From an uncultured Lachnospiraceae bacterium (GTDB lineage Bacteria; Bacillota; Clostridia; Lachnospirales; Lachnospiraceae), in assembly GCA_910589195.1 (NCBI GenBank), contig CAJUTC010000002.1, forward strand, positions 91,891 to 155,890: a DNA stretch of 64,000 bases. The letters are read 5' to 3'. The position numbers were made by a program, and so were the translations under genes. Numbering within the stretch: the stretch's first letter is position 1; the number at the start of each line of letters is the position of its first letter. This document shows positions 7,768 to 16,730 of this stretch, in pieces. Under the pieces are notes generated by a model. It had not been told where the DNA came from, did not search any database, and saw nothing but the letters and a program-made list of their open reading frames with translations.

Positions 7768-9099
7768 ATGGAATGGTTAAGCCTGTTAGGTGTATGTATT
7801 GCTCTGGCCATTTTTATCTATTTGGCTTATAAGGGGTATAATATTATATTTCTTTCCGTGTTATCGTCAGTAGTTGTAGCAATATTTAGTATGCAGAATC
7901 CGATTACAGTTTTAAATGAAACGTTTGTAGGCGCATTCAGCGGATTTATTAAAAGTTGGTTTTTAGTATATATTTTAAGCGCAACCTTTGCAAAATTAAT
8001 GGGAGAATGCGGCGCCGCAAGATCCATTGCTTTAAAAATCGCACGCCTGTGCAGAAAGCGCCCGGTGGAGGAGCAGAAGTTTTGGGCAATCCTCTCCCTT
8101 CCGATTATTAATACCATCCTTTGCTATGGCGGCGTATCCTCCCTGGTTTGCGTCTTTATCATGGTTGGGATTGCAAAAGATTTATTTGAGGAATTGGATA
8201 TTCCGTGGCATTACTACGGTATGGCGGCTCTTGGATCTGCAACCTATGCATTAGGCGCCCTTCCCGGAGCTCCGGATGTATTGAATTTAACGCCAACCTC
8301 CTATTTAGGGACAACCCCTATGGCGGCTCCCGGCCTTGGCATCATTGCAACAATTGTTATGTTTGCCCTGTCATGCCTTTATCTTAGGGGCTCTTTAAAG
8401 AAGTCAGAACAGTCAGGGGAAGCCTTCCTTCCCACCGGTGCAAGGATTGCAGCGGATAAGTCTATCGGAGGGCAGGAAAATGTAGAGTATCCTTTGTGGA
8501 GAAGTGTGCTGCCTTGTATTGTACTGCTTTTGGTTATGAACGTATTAAAGCAGCCGGTTGTTTTGGCTATGATCTGTGCCATTTTATGCTGCCTGATTCT
8601 GTTTTGGCCGCAGCTTAAAGGAATCCTTCAGCCTTGTATTTCCTCTGGAATTCCTACAGGGGCAGTAACTGCTTGCTTAATTAGCTGTACAGTAGCATTT
8701 GGACGGGTAGTATCTGGAAGCCCGGCTTACAATTTGGTAGTGGGCGGGTTAGATACCGTATCAGCGTTCCTGCCGCCGGCATTTCAGGTTTTCCTCTGTG
8801 TAAATGTGGTAGCGGCACTTACCAGTTCTTCTACCTCAGCCGTATCGGTTGTATTTGATTCCTTTGCAGAGCGGTTCCTGGCCACTGGCCTGCCGGCAGC
8901 AGCAATTCATCGGGTAGCTACGGTAACGGCCCTGGCATTGAATACCTTACCCCACAGCGTAGGCGTGTGTAATGCGGCTGGAGCTTCCAAACTTACCATC
9001 GGAGAGATTTACAAACACTATTTGTGGATTACAGTCGTATTCCCCATGGTAGCTTCTCTCGTACTTGTAATATTGGTAAGTATGGGGATTTGCTTTTAG
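7768..9099 (+). CDS. GntP-family permease (copy 2)
   Basis: A 443-residue integral membrane protein similar in layout to the carrier at 1616 (early LAYKGYNIIFLSVLSSVVVA, then FSGFIKSWFLVYILSATFAKLMGECGAARSIA split over spans 2-3). AGAAGGAG precedes the ATG. It closes the flavoprotein/CoA-transferase operon and is followed by hairpins and a terminator. It probably imports the acid that the neighbouring CoA-transferase activates; the substrate cannot be told from the sequence. Confidence 0.9.
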   Translation: MEWLSLLGVCIALAIFIYLAYKGYNIIFLSVLSSVVVAIFSMQNPITVLNETFVGAFSGFIKSWFLVYILSATFAKLMGECGAARSIALKIARLCRKRPVEEQKFWAILSLPIINTILCYGGVSSLVCVFIMVGIAKDLFEELDIPWHYYGMAALGSATYALGALPGAPDVLNLTPTSYLGTTPMAAPGLGIIATIVMFALSCLYLRGSLKKSEQSGEAFLPTGARIAADKSIGGQENVEYPLWRSVLPCIVLLLVMNVLKQPVVLAMICAILCCLILFWPQLKGILQPCISSGIPTGAVTACLISCTVAFGRVVSGSPAYNLVVGGLDTVSAFLPPAFQVFLCVNVVAALTSSSTSAVSVVFDSFAERFLATGLPAAAIHRVATVTALALNTLPHSVGVCNAAGASKLTIGEIYKHYLWITVVFPMVASLVLVILVSMGICF

Positions 9100-9127
9100 A
9101 AAGCTTTCGACAGATGCACGTAAACAT

Positions 9128-9190
9128 GCCAAATGCCAAAAACAGGAAATTTGGCGTGGGCGGGAATGGCGCAGCTAATGCCAGTCCCGC
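9128..9190 (+). other. two hairpins in the 3' region of the permease transcript
   Basis: GCCAAA...TTTGGC (about 9129-9154) and GCGGGAATGGC...GCCAGTCCCGC (about 9160-9190) are adjacent stems between the permease stop and the terminator. They may protect the mRNA end; no known RNA family is recognised. Confidence 0.35.
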
Positions 9191-9228
9191 TTGGAAGAGC
9201 TGATACGTTCACTACAATGAAATAAGTC

Positions 9229-9257
9229 AAAAGCCGCCTGATATTTGGCGGCTCTTT
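9229..9257 (+). terminator. rho-independent terminator
   Basis: AAAAGCCGCC pairs with GGCGGCTCTTT around a TGATATTT loop. It ends the operon 4383-9099; the ligase start follows 24 bases later, so read-through could couple the two. Confidence 0.7.
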
Positions 9258-9280
9258 GTGCTGACATACAGGAGTTTATT

Positions 9281-10798
9281 ATGAAAAAAACATTCGATTC
9301 ATTTATCCGTATTTTTGAGAATGGGATGGAAGCTTACCCGGATAAAACCGCCTTAATTTTTGAAGGGCAAAAACGGACCTATAGGCAGATTTATGAACGG
9401 GCCGGAAAAATAGCGGCGTATTTGCGAAAGAATGGGATCCGAAAAGGGGATCCGGTAGCGATTATCTCAAAAAATAGCCTTGACTATATTGAAACCGAGT
9501 TGGGTATTATTATGGCAGGTGCGATTGTAATTAAGCTGAACTGGCGGCTGGCGGTGCCGGAACTGCACCATCTTCTGGTATTTAACCATGTGAAATTTAT
9601 CTTTTTCCGCTCCCAGGATATGAAAATCCGGAATGAGATGTGTGTGCTGACGGAGGAGTTATGCCCATCCAAAGATTTGGATCGGATGGATGAATTTCTG
9701 AAAGATGAAATACCGCTGGCTCAATTCGTCAAACGGGAAGACCGGGACGTGCTAATGCACCTTCACACCAGCGGGACAACTGGCGTGCCCAAAACCGTAC
9801 GATATTCCAATGGATCTTTTCTTCGGGAACTGGAATCTTGTGTGGAATCGCTGCTTTTTGATTCCCATACCATATTTCAGATGATGAGCCAGTTGTTCCA
9901 TTCAGCTTGCATGGGAACCTATGCTTGTTTAGCTTGTGGAGGAACCGTTGTGTTTTTTGGGAAATTTGATCCGTCAGCGTATCTGGCCAGCATAGAGAAG
10001 CATAAGGTAACCAGAATCAGCGCAATTCCTACTGTGCTGACAGCCATATTAAATGCCCCGGATTTTCATAACTATGATCTGAGCAGCATCCATATGATCA
10101 GCTATTCCACCTGCCCGATGCCGCCAGATTTAATCCGCCGGGCGATGGAGCAGTTCCACTGCGGATTCCAGCAGTCTTATGGGATGACGGAAATGGGATC
10201 CATTGTAACCATCCTTTCTCCAGAAGATCACTTGCGGGAAAAGATGCGCTACTTGAATTCAGTGGGAAAACCGATTGCAGGCCACCAAGTGGTGATTATG
10301 GATGAACAAGGACAGAAATGCCCGCCAAACAAAGCAGGGGAAATTGTAGTCAGAGGCCCAGGCATGATGGTTGACTACTATCAGATGGAACCTGAAACAA
10401 AAGAAGCTATTGTGGATGGATGGTATCATACAAAGGATATTGGGTATCTTACGGAGGACGGATATCTTTACATTAATGGAAGAAAAAGTGATATGATAAT
10501 TTCAGGCGGCGAAAATATATTTCCTCAGGAGATTGAGAATGTACTGCGAAGCCATCCAGATATTGCGGAAACGGCTGTTTTAGGAATTCGGGATGATTAC
10601 TGGGGAGAGGCGGTTCATGCTTGTGTTATTTTAAAACGGGAGAATTCGCTAAATGAACAGCAGATACAAAGTTACTGCCGTGGTAAGATTGCCGGTTATA
10701 AAATTCCGAAAAAAGTGCATATTTATAAGGATTTGCCACGGACGGCTACCGGAAAAGTGACAAAGGCAGAATTGGTAAAATGGATAGAAAGAGATTAG
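9281..10798 (+). CDS. acyl-CoA ligase (AMP-binding, ANL superfamily)
   Basis: A 505-residue adenylate-forming enzyme that should convert a free acid, ATP and CoA to acyl-CoA, AMP and PPi. Seen motifs: P-loop HTSGTTGVPK (about 162-171), YGMTEMG (A5), WYHTKDIGYL (A7), INGRKSDMIISGGENIFP (A8) and the C-terminal PRTATGKVTKAEL with the acyl-adenylating Lys at 492. Start chosen at 9281, where AGGAG lies 6 bases upstream. It gives this island an ATP-dependent activation route next to the CoA-transferases, comparable to CaiC beside CaiB. The PucR-type regulator begins 4 bases after its stop, so the two are probably co-transcribed. Confidence 0.92.
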   Translation: MKKTFDSFIRIFENGMEAYPDKTALIFEGQKRTYRQIYERAGKIAAYLRKNGIRKGDPVAIISKNSLDYIETELGIIMAGAIVIKLNWRLAVPELHHLLVFNHVKFIFFRSQDMKIRNEMCVLTEELCPSKDLDRMDEFLKDEIPLAQFVKREDRDVLMHLHTSGTTGVPKTVRYSNGSFLRELESCVESLLFDSHTIFQMMSQLFHSACMGTYACLACGGTVVFFGKFDPSAYLASIEKHKVTRISAIPTVLTAILNAPDFHNYDLSSIHMISYSTCPMPPDLIRRAMEQFHCGFQQSYGMTEMGSIVTILSPEDHLREKMRYLNSVGKPIAGHQVVIMDEQGQKCPPNKAGEIVVRGPGMMVDYYQMEPETKEAIVDGWYHTKDIGYLTEDGYLYINGRKSDMIISGGENIFPQEIENVLRSHPDIAETAVLGIRDDYWGEAVHACVILKRENSLNEQQIQSYCRGKIAGYKIPKKVHIYKDLPRTATGKVTKAELVKWIERD

Positions 10799-10801
10799 AA
10801 G

Positions 10802-12406
10802 ATGGTATTATCTTTACGGACGATATTTCGACTTATTCAATGGAAGGATTATAAATCCTCTCCCAGCTTGGACTGGGAGAGGAGGTTTGCAGATGTGTTT
10901 CTTTTAGAAACGGAAATGGAACAATTAGATGAAGATATTCTTTATGTTGCGGATCTAGAAACGCTGACACGATATTTTGCGGCGCGTCCAGGAAATATAG
11001 ATCCCTTTTATGGGATCTGCCTAGCAGAAAATCCGGAAGAAGTGTTCCGGTTTTCGGATCAGGTGCACTGGATTTATGTGCCAAAGCATCACGGAAGCAT
11101 TTCCGTTTTTAATGAATTCCGGCATTTATTTTATCGCTTTCAGGCATGGGATCGGAAATTGGATCAGATTATTTTATCAGGGCAGGATATGAATGCCATG
11201 TTAATGGCATACACGGAAATCCTTCCCCATCACCTGCTGGTCTGGGACGCGTCTTTTAATATCTGTGCTTATACAAAAGACGTTCAACCGCCCAATTCCA
11301 ATGTGGCGCAGATGGAAGAAAAGGGATATTTTTTGCGGGAAACGGTAGAAATTCTAATCGGGAAAAATCTGATTGCCAATACCACCAATATGGGAACCAG
11401 GTTCCTTTCCGGCACAATGCTTCCTTCCGGAAACAGCGCGCTTTTGCACCACTACTTCCGCCAGGGCCTTCGATTTTATACCTTATGCGTTTATTGCGGG
11501 GAAGATCCCAAGGCCGATCCGGGAGCATATGATTTAACAGAATATTTCTTTAAACGGTTTAATTTGTATCTAGATAAAAATGGGCCAGTATTTAAAGAGC
11601 GACGATTTTTATATGAGTCTTTTTTAGTCAGTATTCTGGAAAAAAAGCTGACAGACGTCAATGTGATAGAAGAAAAAGCTGAGATTTTTCATATTCAATG
11701 GAAATCGGAATCGGTGTTATACTGCATCCAGTTTATGGAATATAATCCAACCATAGCCCGGTATTTGATGGAAACCTTTCCCAACACTTCTCCCAATGTA
11801 AAGTTTTTCCAGCATAACGGGATGATTTTAATGCTGAAATCCAGGGAATACCGCTATCCTTTTGTGAAAGAAAAGGAAGAGGGATGGCAGGAACGGATTA
11901 CCAGGCTTTTAATCCCTAATCAGGCATTTTGCGGCATCAGCTCTCCCTTTTCCCATTTAAAAGAGCTTCCTACTGCCTATAATCAGGCGTGCGCCGCCCT
12001 TCAGTTTGGCCTGATGTTCCAAAAACAGAAAGCGGAACGTCTATATTTTTACCGGGACTTTTATCTTTACCATATGTTTCAATGCGTCCAGGATTCTTTG
12101 CGGCTGGATTCGCTGTATCTGAAAAAATTTGATGAGCTGATGGAAGGGGATATCCGTAAGAATACCAATAATATGCATCTTTTACAGGTGTACCTGGAAA
12201 ATAACCAGGCAGTTACGGCCACAGCCAAGGAAATGTATATGCACCGGAACAGCGTTCTTTATCGGATTCATCGGATTGAAGAAATACTGGAAGTCAGCCT
12301 GGAAAATCATAATGATGTGTTCCGGGTGAATTACTCCCTGAAATTAATCAAATATTTAGCCTGGACCAGAAAAGAATATGAGAAATACCGGTGTTTGCTG
12401 GAATAA
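10802..12406 (+). CDS. PucR/CdaR-type transcriptional regulator (copy 1)
   Basis: A 534-residue protein with a long N-terminal sensory part and a C-terminal helix-turn-helix of the PucR (HTH_30) type: LLQVYLENNQAVTATAKEMY followed by MHRNSVLYRIHRIEEIL. Such regulators usually activate catabolic operons in response to the substrate or its CoA ester. It follows the acyl-CoA ligase by 3 bp with only a weak ribosome site, suggesting translational coupling. A paralogue lies at 17757. Either could bind the 15-bp palindrome found at four promoters of this island; which one does is not shown by the sequence. Confidence 0.85.
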   Translation: MVLSLRTIFRLIQWKDYKSSPSLDWERRFADVFLLETEMEQLDEDILYVADLETLTRYFAARPGNIDPFYGICLAENPEEVFRFSDQVHWIYVPKHHGSISVFNEFRHLFYRFQAWDRKLDQIILSGQDMNAMLMAYTEILPHHLLVWDASFNICAYTKDVQPPNSNVAQMEEKGYFLRETVEILIGKNLIANTTNMGTRFLSGTMLPSGNSALLHHYFRQGLRFYTLCVYCGEDPKADPGAYDLTEYFFKRFNLYLDKNGPVFKERRFLYESFLVSILEKKLTDVNVIEEKAEIFHIQWKSESVLYCIQFMEYNPTIARYLMETFPNTSPNVKFFQHNGMILMLKSREYRYPFVKEKEEGWQERITRLLIPNQAFCGISSPFSHLKELPTAYNQACAALQFGLMFQKQKAERLYFYRDFYLYHMFQCVQDSLRLDSLYLKKFDELMEGDIRKNTNNMHLLQVYLENNQAVTATAKEMYMHRNSVLYRIHRIEEILEVSLENHNDVFRVNYSLKLIKYLAWTRKEYEKYRCLLE

Positions 12407-12410
12407 ATAA

Positions 12411-12479
12411 GGGGATGGCAGCAAAATCGGTTCATCCTGTAAACAGGCGATGAAACAATTTTGCCGGATCCCTCCCCTA
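12411..12479. terminator. terminator-like compound stem between convergent genes
   Basis: GGGGATGGCAGCAAAAT pairs imperfectly with ATTTTGCCGGATCCCTCCCC, with an inner TTCATC...GATGAA. A second small stem CTTCCGA...TCGGAAG lies at about 12490-12508. They separate the regulator (+) from the crotonase gene (-). Confidence 0.5.
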
Positions 12480-12558
12480 TATGTTTTCGCTTCCGAATTT
12501 ATCGGAAGGCTTGGATTCTCAACCTTGTGTACTGACCAGATAGCATCCGGCCAGTGCA

Positions 12559-13350
12559 CTAATTTTCTTTATTGTATTTGGGTGCCCGTTTCTCTAAAAA
12601 CGCGTTTACAGCTTCTGTAAAATCAGGCTGTCTTGACGCGGCTGCCATTTCTCTGGCTTCGTCTTTGGAAAATGCTTCCATTTCTCCGTAAAAATATTGT
12701 CTGATTAAACGCTTTTGCCCTCCGTGGGCAGTGCTTGACTTTCCGGCTAGTTTTTCCGCCAGGGCGTAAGCGGTTTCTGAAAGTTTTCCTTCTTCAGCAA
12801 GAAGGGTTGCAAGACCTATGCGCACACATTCTTCTCCACGGCAGGCATCTCCTGTCATCATCATTAATTCCGCTTTATCCGGCCCTATCAGGCGGGTTAA
12901 GGTATAAATGCTTCCTGTATCGCCGCAAAGGCCAAGGTTTACAAAGGCCATAATCATTTTGCTGGAAGGCTCTACGATTCGGAAATCACATGCTAAGGCG
13001 CAGCTTAAGCCGGCTCCGGTGGCAACTCCATTAATCATGGCGATAACCGGTTTCGGGCAGCGGCGGATGGCGATGGACATGACGCTTACGCTCTCAATAG
13101 CTTGGGCGTCTAAGTATTCTCCCGCGTCAATTAAGGCTTTAAACCGCTTAATATCCCCTCCGGCGGAAAAATGTTTTCCGGCGCCTGTGATGATAATGGC
13201 CCCCACGTCGTTTCGATTCCCCAATTCTTCCATGGCATCCGCAATTTCAAAATAAGATTCCCGGGCAAGGGCGTTGCTGTATTCCGGACGGTTTAAAGTA
13301 ACGGTGGCAACACGGTTTTTTACTTCTACTAAAATGTTCTGATATTCCAT
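12559..13350 (-). CDS. crotonase-fold protein (copy 2), atypical active site
   Basis: A 263-residue crotonase family protein with FSAGGD (61-66) and the helix GVATGAGLSCALACDF. As in the protein at 3169, the two hydratase Glu positions are Ser116 and Phe136, while Asp144 is kept in CGDTG. It is therefore probably an isomerase or an unusual crotonase, not a standard hydratase. The start at 13350 is used because GGAGG lies 8 bases upstream; an ATG five codons earlier sits on the ribosome site itself. It is downstream of the CoA-transferase at 14567 in the same direction with a 38-bp gap, so they form an operon. Confidence 0.87.
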   Translation of the reverse strand: MEYQNILVEVKNRVATVTLNRPEYSNALARESYFEIADAMEELGNRNDVGAIIITGAGKHFSAGGDIKRFKALIDAGEYLDAQAIESVSVMSIAIRRCPKPVIAMINGVATGAGLSCALACDFRIVEPSSKMIMAFVNLGLCGDTGSIYTLTRLIGPDKAELMMMTGDACRGEECVRIGLATLLAEEGKLSETAYALAEKLAGKSSTAHGGQKRLIRQYFYGEMEAFSKDEAREMAAASRQPDFTEAVNAFLEKRAPKYNKEN

Positions 13351-13388
13351 AAAATTTTCCTCCATAAAGTTTGATACGAAGCAGTTGC

Positions 13389-14567
13389 CTACTGCTCCTT
13401 TAGTTGGATTCCGAATTCTTTAAAAACAGCCTCATTATCGGCGCCGATCCCATGGGCATGTTCTGCTTTTGGCGGTTCTACGCTGCCCATTTTTACAGGA
13501 GGCATGGCCAGGGTAATCTGATCGCCGTTAGGGTAAGTGATGGGGCTTACAAAGCCATTTTCAAGAGCTTGCTTGCTGGTATGATTGTCCTTAAAATGAG
13601 CCAGTTCGCTGACAATAATATCAGCCGCCTCCAGCTTAGAAAGAACTTCATCAGCGTTCAGCTTTAAAAAGCAGCCTTCAAAATAGCGGATGCAGTCTTC
13701 CCGGTTTTTCGGATCAAAGGTAGCCTGCTTGGTACAAAAGCGGGGATCATCAATAATTTCCTCAGCGCCTACCGCCTGGCAGAAAGCGCGCCAATAGCGC
13801 TCGTATTCGTTTACCACTGGCAGGATCCAGCGGTGGTCTTTCGTTTTATAGGGAACTCCCATGGGGCCTCCCTGGTAACGTCCTCTGGGCCACTGGTATC
13901 CAAACTGGGTTCCGGTGGACATGATGCTAAACATCCACATGGCGGCGCCGTGAAGGGACAGGGATACATAGTCGCCTTTCCCGCTTTTTTCCCTTCCGTA
14001 AAGCGCGGTACCGATAGCTCCTGCAAGAACAGTGCCGCAGATTAGATCGCCAAATCCCATTGGCAGGTAGATCGGATAAGACCCGGGGGCATCAACCATC
14101 ATGTCTTGGATAAAGCCTCCGGTGGCAAACATGGCGATGGCGTCAAAACCTGGGAAATTTACCTTTGGGCCTTTTTCGCCGTAGCCCAACAAGATGGCAT
14201 AAACTAGCTTTGGGTATCGTTCTTTTAAGGAATCGTAATCCAGGCCAATTTTTTTTAATGCCTGGATCCGGTTGTTTGTAAGAAACACATCTGCTTTTTC
14301 CAGCAGCTTATGGAACTGCTCCATGTGGCTGGGATTTTTTAAATTCAGCATCACAGCGTCTTTCCCGCCGTTTAAGGTGTCATAGATGGGGTTTTCCTCT
14401 TCTGTAGCCGGGCAGAACAAAGTGGGGCCAAATTTCCGCTCCACATCGCCGGCGGGTGATTCTACCTTAATAACCCGGGCGCCCTGAGTAGCGAGGACAC
14501 GGCCACAAGATGGGGCGGCAATGTAAGTAGAAAGTTCTATAACGGTGATTCCTTCCAATGGTTTCAT
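13389..14567 (-). CDS. family III CoA-transferase (FldA/HadA-like), copy 2
   Basis: A 392-residue CoA-transferase beginning MKPLEGITVIEL. Asp174 in GFGDLI aligns with the nucleophilic Asp of the family, and DVFLTNNRIQALKKIGLDYD and YPKLVYAILLGYGEKGP match the pattern of copies 1 and 3. AGGAGG lies 9 bases before the ATG. It is co-directional with the crotonase gene at 12559 (38 bp apart), giving a transferase-plus-isomerase pair like CaiB/CaiD. Substrate unknown. Confidence 0.9.
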   Translation of the reverse strand: MKPLEGITVIELSTYIAAPSCGRVLATQGARVIKVESPAGDVERKFGPTLFCPATEEENPIYDTLNGGKDAVMLNLKNPSHMEQFHKLLEKADVFLTNNRIQALKKIGLDYDSLKERYPKLVYAILLGYGEKGPKVNFPGFDAIAMFATGGFIQDMMVDAPGSYPIYLPMGFGDLICGTVLAGAIGTALYGREKSGKGDYVSLSLHGAAMWMFSIMSTGTQFGYQWPRGRYQGGPMGVPYKTKDHRWILPVVNEYERYWRAFCQAVGAEEIIDDPRFCTKQATFDPKNREDCIRYFEGCFLKLNADEVLSKLEAADIIVSELAHFKDNHTSKQALENGFVSPITYPNGDQITLAMPPVKMGSVEPPKAEHAHGIGADNEAVFKEFGIQLKEQ

Positions 14568-15087
14568 GATGAATAACCTCCTGACAGTAATTGGTTCCAA
14601 TGCCGATTTTCGGTGGGTGTAAACCCGGAAATTACCTGCGAAAATCGTGTGCGTCTGCCGAAGGGTGATAGCAAACAGCAAGTTTAACCGTGACCTGCCG
14701 CCACACGCTCCAGCGAACATCTTTGGGCTTATTCTAACAAATTAAAGGCACAGAACAAACTGTAAATATTCCAAAACACGGGATTGGAAAAGGAGGCGAA
14801 ATTGTGCATTGCAACTACTGTAGGCTGGACGGGTCAAAACGTACAAATCCGGAGTTTTGGAGGGAAATGTTTTTTGGAATATATGAAGATGAAAAAAAGA
14901 GGGGCGATGAGCTAGTATAGTAACATACCCCATATTCTAGATGTTGGTGTCAAAAGGCCGTTTTCCGCCTTGATACCGGATTACTCTGCACTTTATGCGC
15001 CCGTAATCCTAAAAAACATGTAAAATCCTGGTATTATATTCTATCCGGTATAGGAAAGAAACAGGGGAAGAGGCGAAGGGAGGTTTT
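14568..15087. other. 520-bp divergent interval without a gene
   Basis: No supported coding sequence. A minus-strand TTGTTC-(16)-TAGAAT at about 14730-14755 could be the promoter of the CoA-transferase. On the plus strand, AAGGCCG/CGCCTT-type partial repeats near 14956 and an AT-rich stretch (GTATTATATTC near 15032) lie before the crotonase gene. The 15-bp palindrome of the other promoters is absent. Confidence 0.4.
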
Positions 15088-15870
15088 ATTACGGAATTTC
15101 AAAACTTTAAACTGGAACTTGACCAGAAGGGGATTGCGCTTTTTACGGCCAATCGACCGGAAAAATTGAATGCGTTAAATGATGTGTCATGGGCAGAGAT
15201 TACAGAATTTTTTGCCTGGGCGGATCGGGCGGAAGAAGTAAAAGTAGTAATTCTTACGGGAGCAGGAGATAAGGCTTTTATTGCAGGCGCGGACTTAAAC
15301 AGCCTGAAGGTGAAAAAATCCACAGACTGCTTAGGCGGCGCGGGGCAGAAAGCGTTAAACCAGATCCAAAGGTGCGCAAAACCGGTGATTGCGGCAGTGA
15401 ACGGCTATGCCTTTGGAGGCGGCTGCGAAACGGCGCTTGCCTGTGATTTCCGTGTGGTATCGGATAATGCCCTTTTTGCGCTTCCGGAAACAGGCCTTGG
15501 AATCCTTCCGGGGGCAGGAGGGACACAGCGCTTATCCAGGCTGATTGGATTAGGCAGGGCTCAGGATGTGATTCTTTTGGGGCGGAAAATAGGCGGGCAG
15601 GAAGCGGTGACCATCGGACTTGCCACAAAATGCGTACCTCAGGAGGAGCTGCTTTCAGAAGCAAGGAAAATGGCGGAAAAGCTGATTGCAAAAGGCCCGA
15701 TAGCCATCCGCATAGCAAAGCGCGTGGTGCAGGCCTCCCTATCTGGCAGCCAGGAGATAGGAGAGCTTCTTGAGATGCTGGCGCTAAGTACTTTGTGCGG
15801 CACAGAGGATAAGTCAGAAGGGGTAACTTCTTTTCTGGAAAAACGGGCTCCCGAATATAAGGGAAGATAG
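15088..15870 (+). CDS. enoyl-CoA hydratase (crotonase), probable ATT start
   Basis: A roughly 260-residue genuine hydratase: GGGCE supplies Glu114 and ALPETGLG supplies Glu134, the two catalytic Glu positions, followed by PGAGGTQRL. The conserved N-terminal strand and RPEKLNALND require translation from well upstream of the first usual start codon in frame (TTG at 15166). At 15088 the frame reads ATT-ACG-GAA-TTT, 4 bases after AGGGAGG, exactly where an ATG would be expected. I infer ATT initiation or a start-codon mutation. It lies 39 bp before etfB, so hydratase and Etf are an operon. Expected role: reversible hydration of 2-enoyl-CoA. Confidence 0.85.
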   Translation: MTEFQNFKLELDQKGIALFTANRPEKLNALNDVSWAEITEFFAWADRAEEVKVVILTGAGDKAFIAGADLNSLKVKKSTDCLGGAGQKALNQIQRCAKPVIAAVNGYAFGGGCETALACDFRVVSDNALFALPETGLGILPGAGGTQRLSRLIGLGRAQDVILLGRKIGGQEAVTIGLATKCVPQEELLSEARKMAEKLIAKGPIAIRIAKRVVQASLSGSQEIGELLEMLALSTLCGTEDKSEGVTSFLEKRAPEYKGR

Positions 15871-15909
15871 GCAAGAGGAAAATAAAAAATTATAACGAGG
15901 TGACAGTAT

Positions 15910-16716
15910 ATGAATATTTTGGTTTGTATCAAGCAAGTGCCGGATACTACGGAAATTAAGATTGATCCGGTAAAGCACACGTTAATCCGGGAAGGGGTTC
16001 CAAGTATTGTAAACCCATTTGACGCATGTGCGCTGGAACTGGCTGTGCGGTTAAAGGAAAAGGAAGGCGGTAAGGTTACGGTAATTAGCATGGGGCCGGC
16101 CCAGGCGAAAAACGCGTTGAAAGAATGCTTATCCGTAGGCGCGGATCAGGCGTTTTTGGTTACAGATCGCGCATTTGGCGGATCGGATACATTAGCTACC
16201 AGCTATATTTTAAGCAAGGCCATTAAAGCGGTAGAAGCCAAAACCAATGAAAGCATGGATGTGATTTTCTGCGGCAAGCAGGCGATTGACGGAGATACGG
16301 CCCAGGTAGGGCCTGAGATTGCGGAGCATATGGATCTTCCCCATGTAACATTAGCGACTGGCGTGGAAATGACTGAGGGAAAGCTGCGTGTACAAAGAGA
16401 TACAGACGAAGGACATGATGTGGTAGAAGTTTCTCTGCCTGCCCTTGTTACGGTAACGAAAACCCCGTTTGATCCCCGCTATCCCTCCATTAAGAGCAAA
16501 ATGGCGGCAAACCGGGCTGTTATCACTGAGATTACCAACAGTGACCCAGATATGGAAACAAAACCGGAGTATTTAGGCCTGAATGGATCGCCCACCAAGG
16601 TAAAGAAAACCTTTACCCCGGATCAGTCGAAAAACGGCGTGATTTTAAAAGAAGAAACCGGCGCGGAGGCTGCCGTAAAGCTGGCTGCTATGCTTAGCGA
16701 TGCCAAGATTATTTGA
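15910..16716 (+). CDS. etfB: electron transfer flavoprotein beta subunit
   Basis: A 268-residue EtfB/FixA protein starting MNILVCIKQVPDTTEIKIDP. The diagnostic motifs CGKQAIDGDTAQVGPEIAE and the C-terminal VTVTKTPFDPRYPSIKSK are intact. With EtfA it accepts electrons from an acyl-CoA dehydrogenase (188 or 19597) or donates them in reverse. Related Etf pairs in clostridia bifurcate electrons from NADH to ferredoxin and crotonyl-CoA; whether this pair bifurcates cannot be decided without modelling the beta-FAD site. The gene is followed by etfA after 14 bp. Confidence 0.95.
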   Translation: MNILVCIKQVPDTTEIKIDPVKHTLIREGVPSIVNPFDACALELAVRLKEKEGGKVTVISMGPAQAKNALKECLSVGADQAFLVTDRAFGGSDTLATSYILSKAIKAVEAKTNESMDVIFCGKQAIDGDTAQVGPEIAEHMDLPHVTLATGVEMTEGKLRVQRDTDEGHDVVEVSLPALVTVTKTPFDPRYPSIKSKMAANRAVITEITNSDPDMETKPEYLGLNGSPTKVKKTFTPDQSKNGVILKEETGAEAAVKLAAMLSDAKII

Positions 16717-16730
16717 GAGGTGCAGGGACT

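Noticed and set aside
14742..14933. Small minus-strand frame in the interval between CoA-transferase 2 and the hydratase
   Set aside because: No ribosome site and no recognisable features; composition is that of non-coding sequence.
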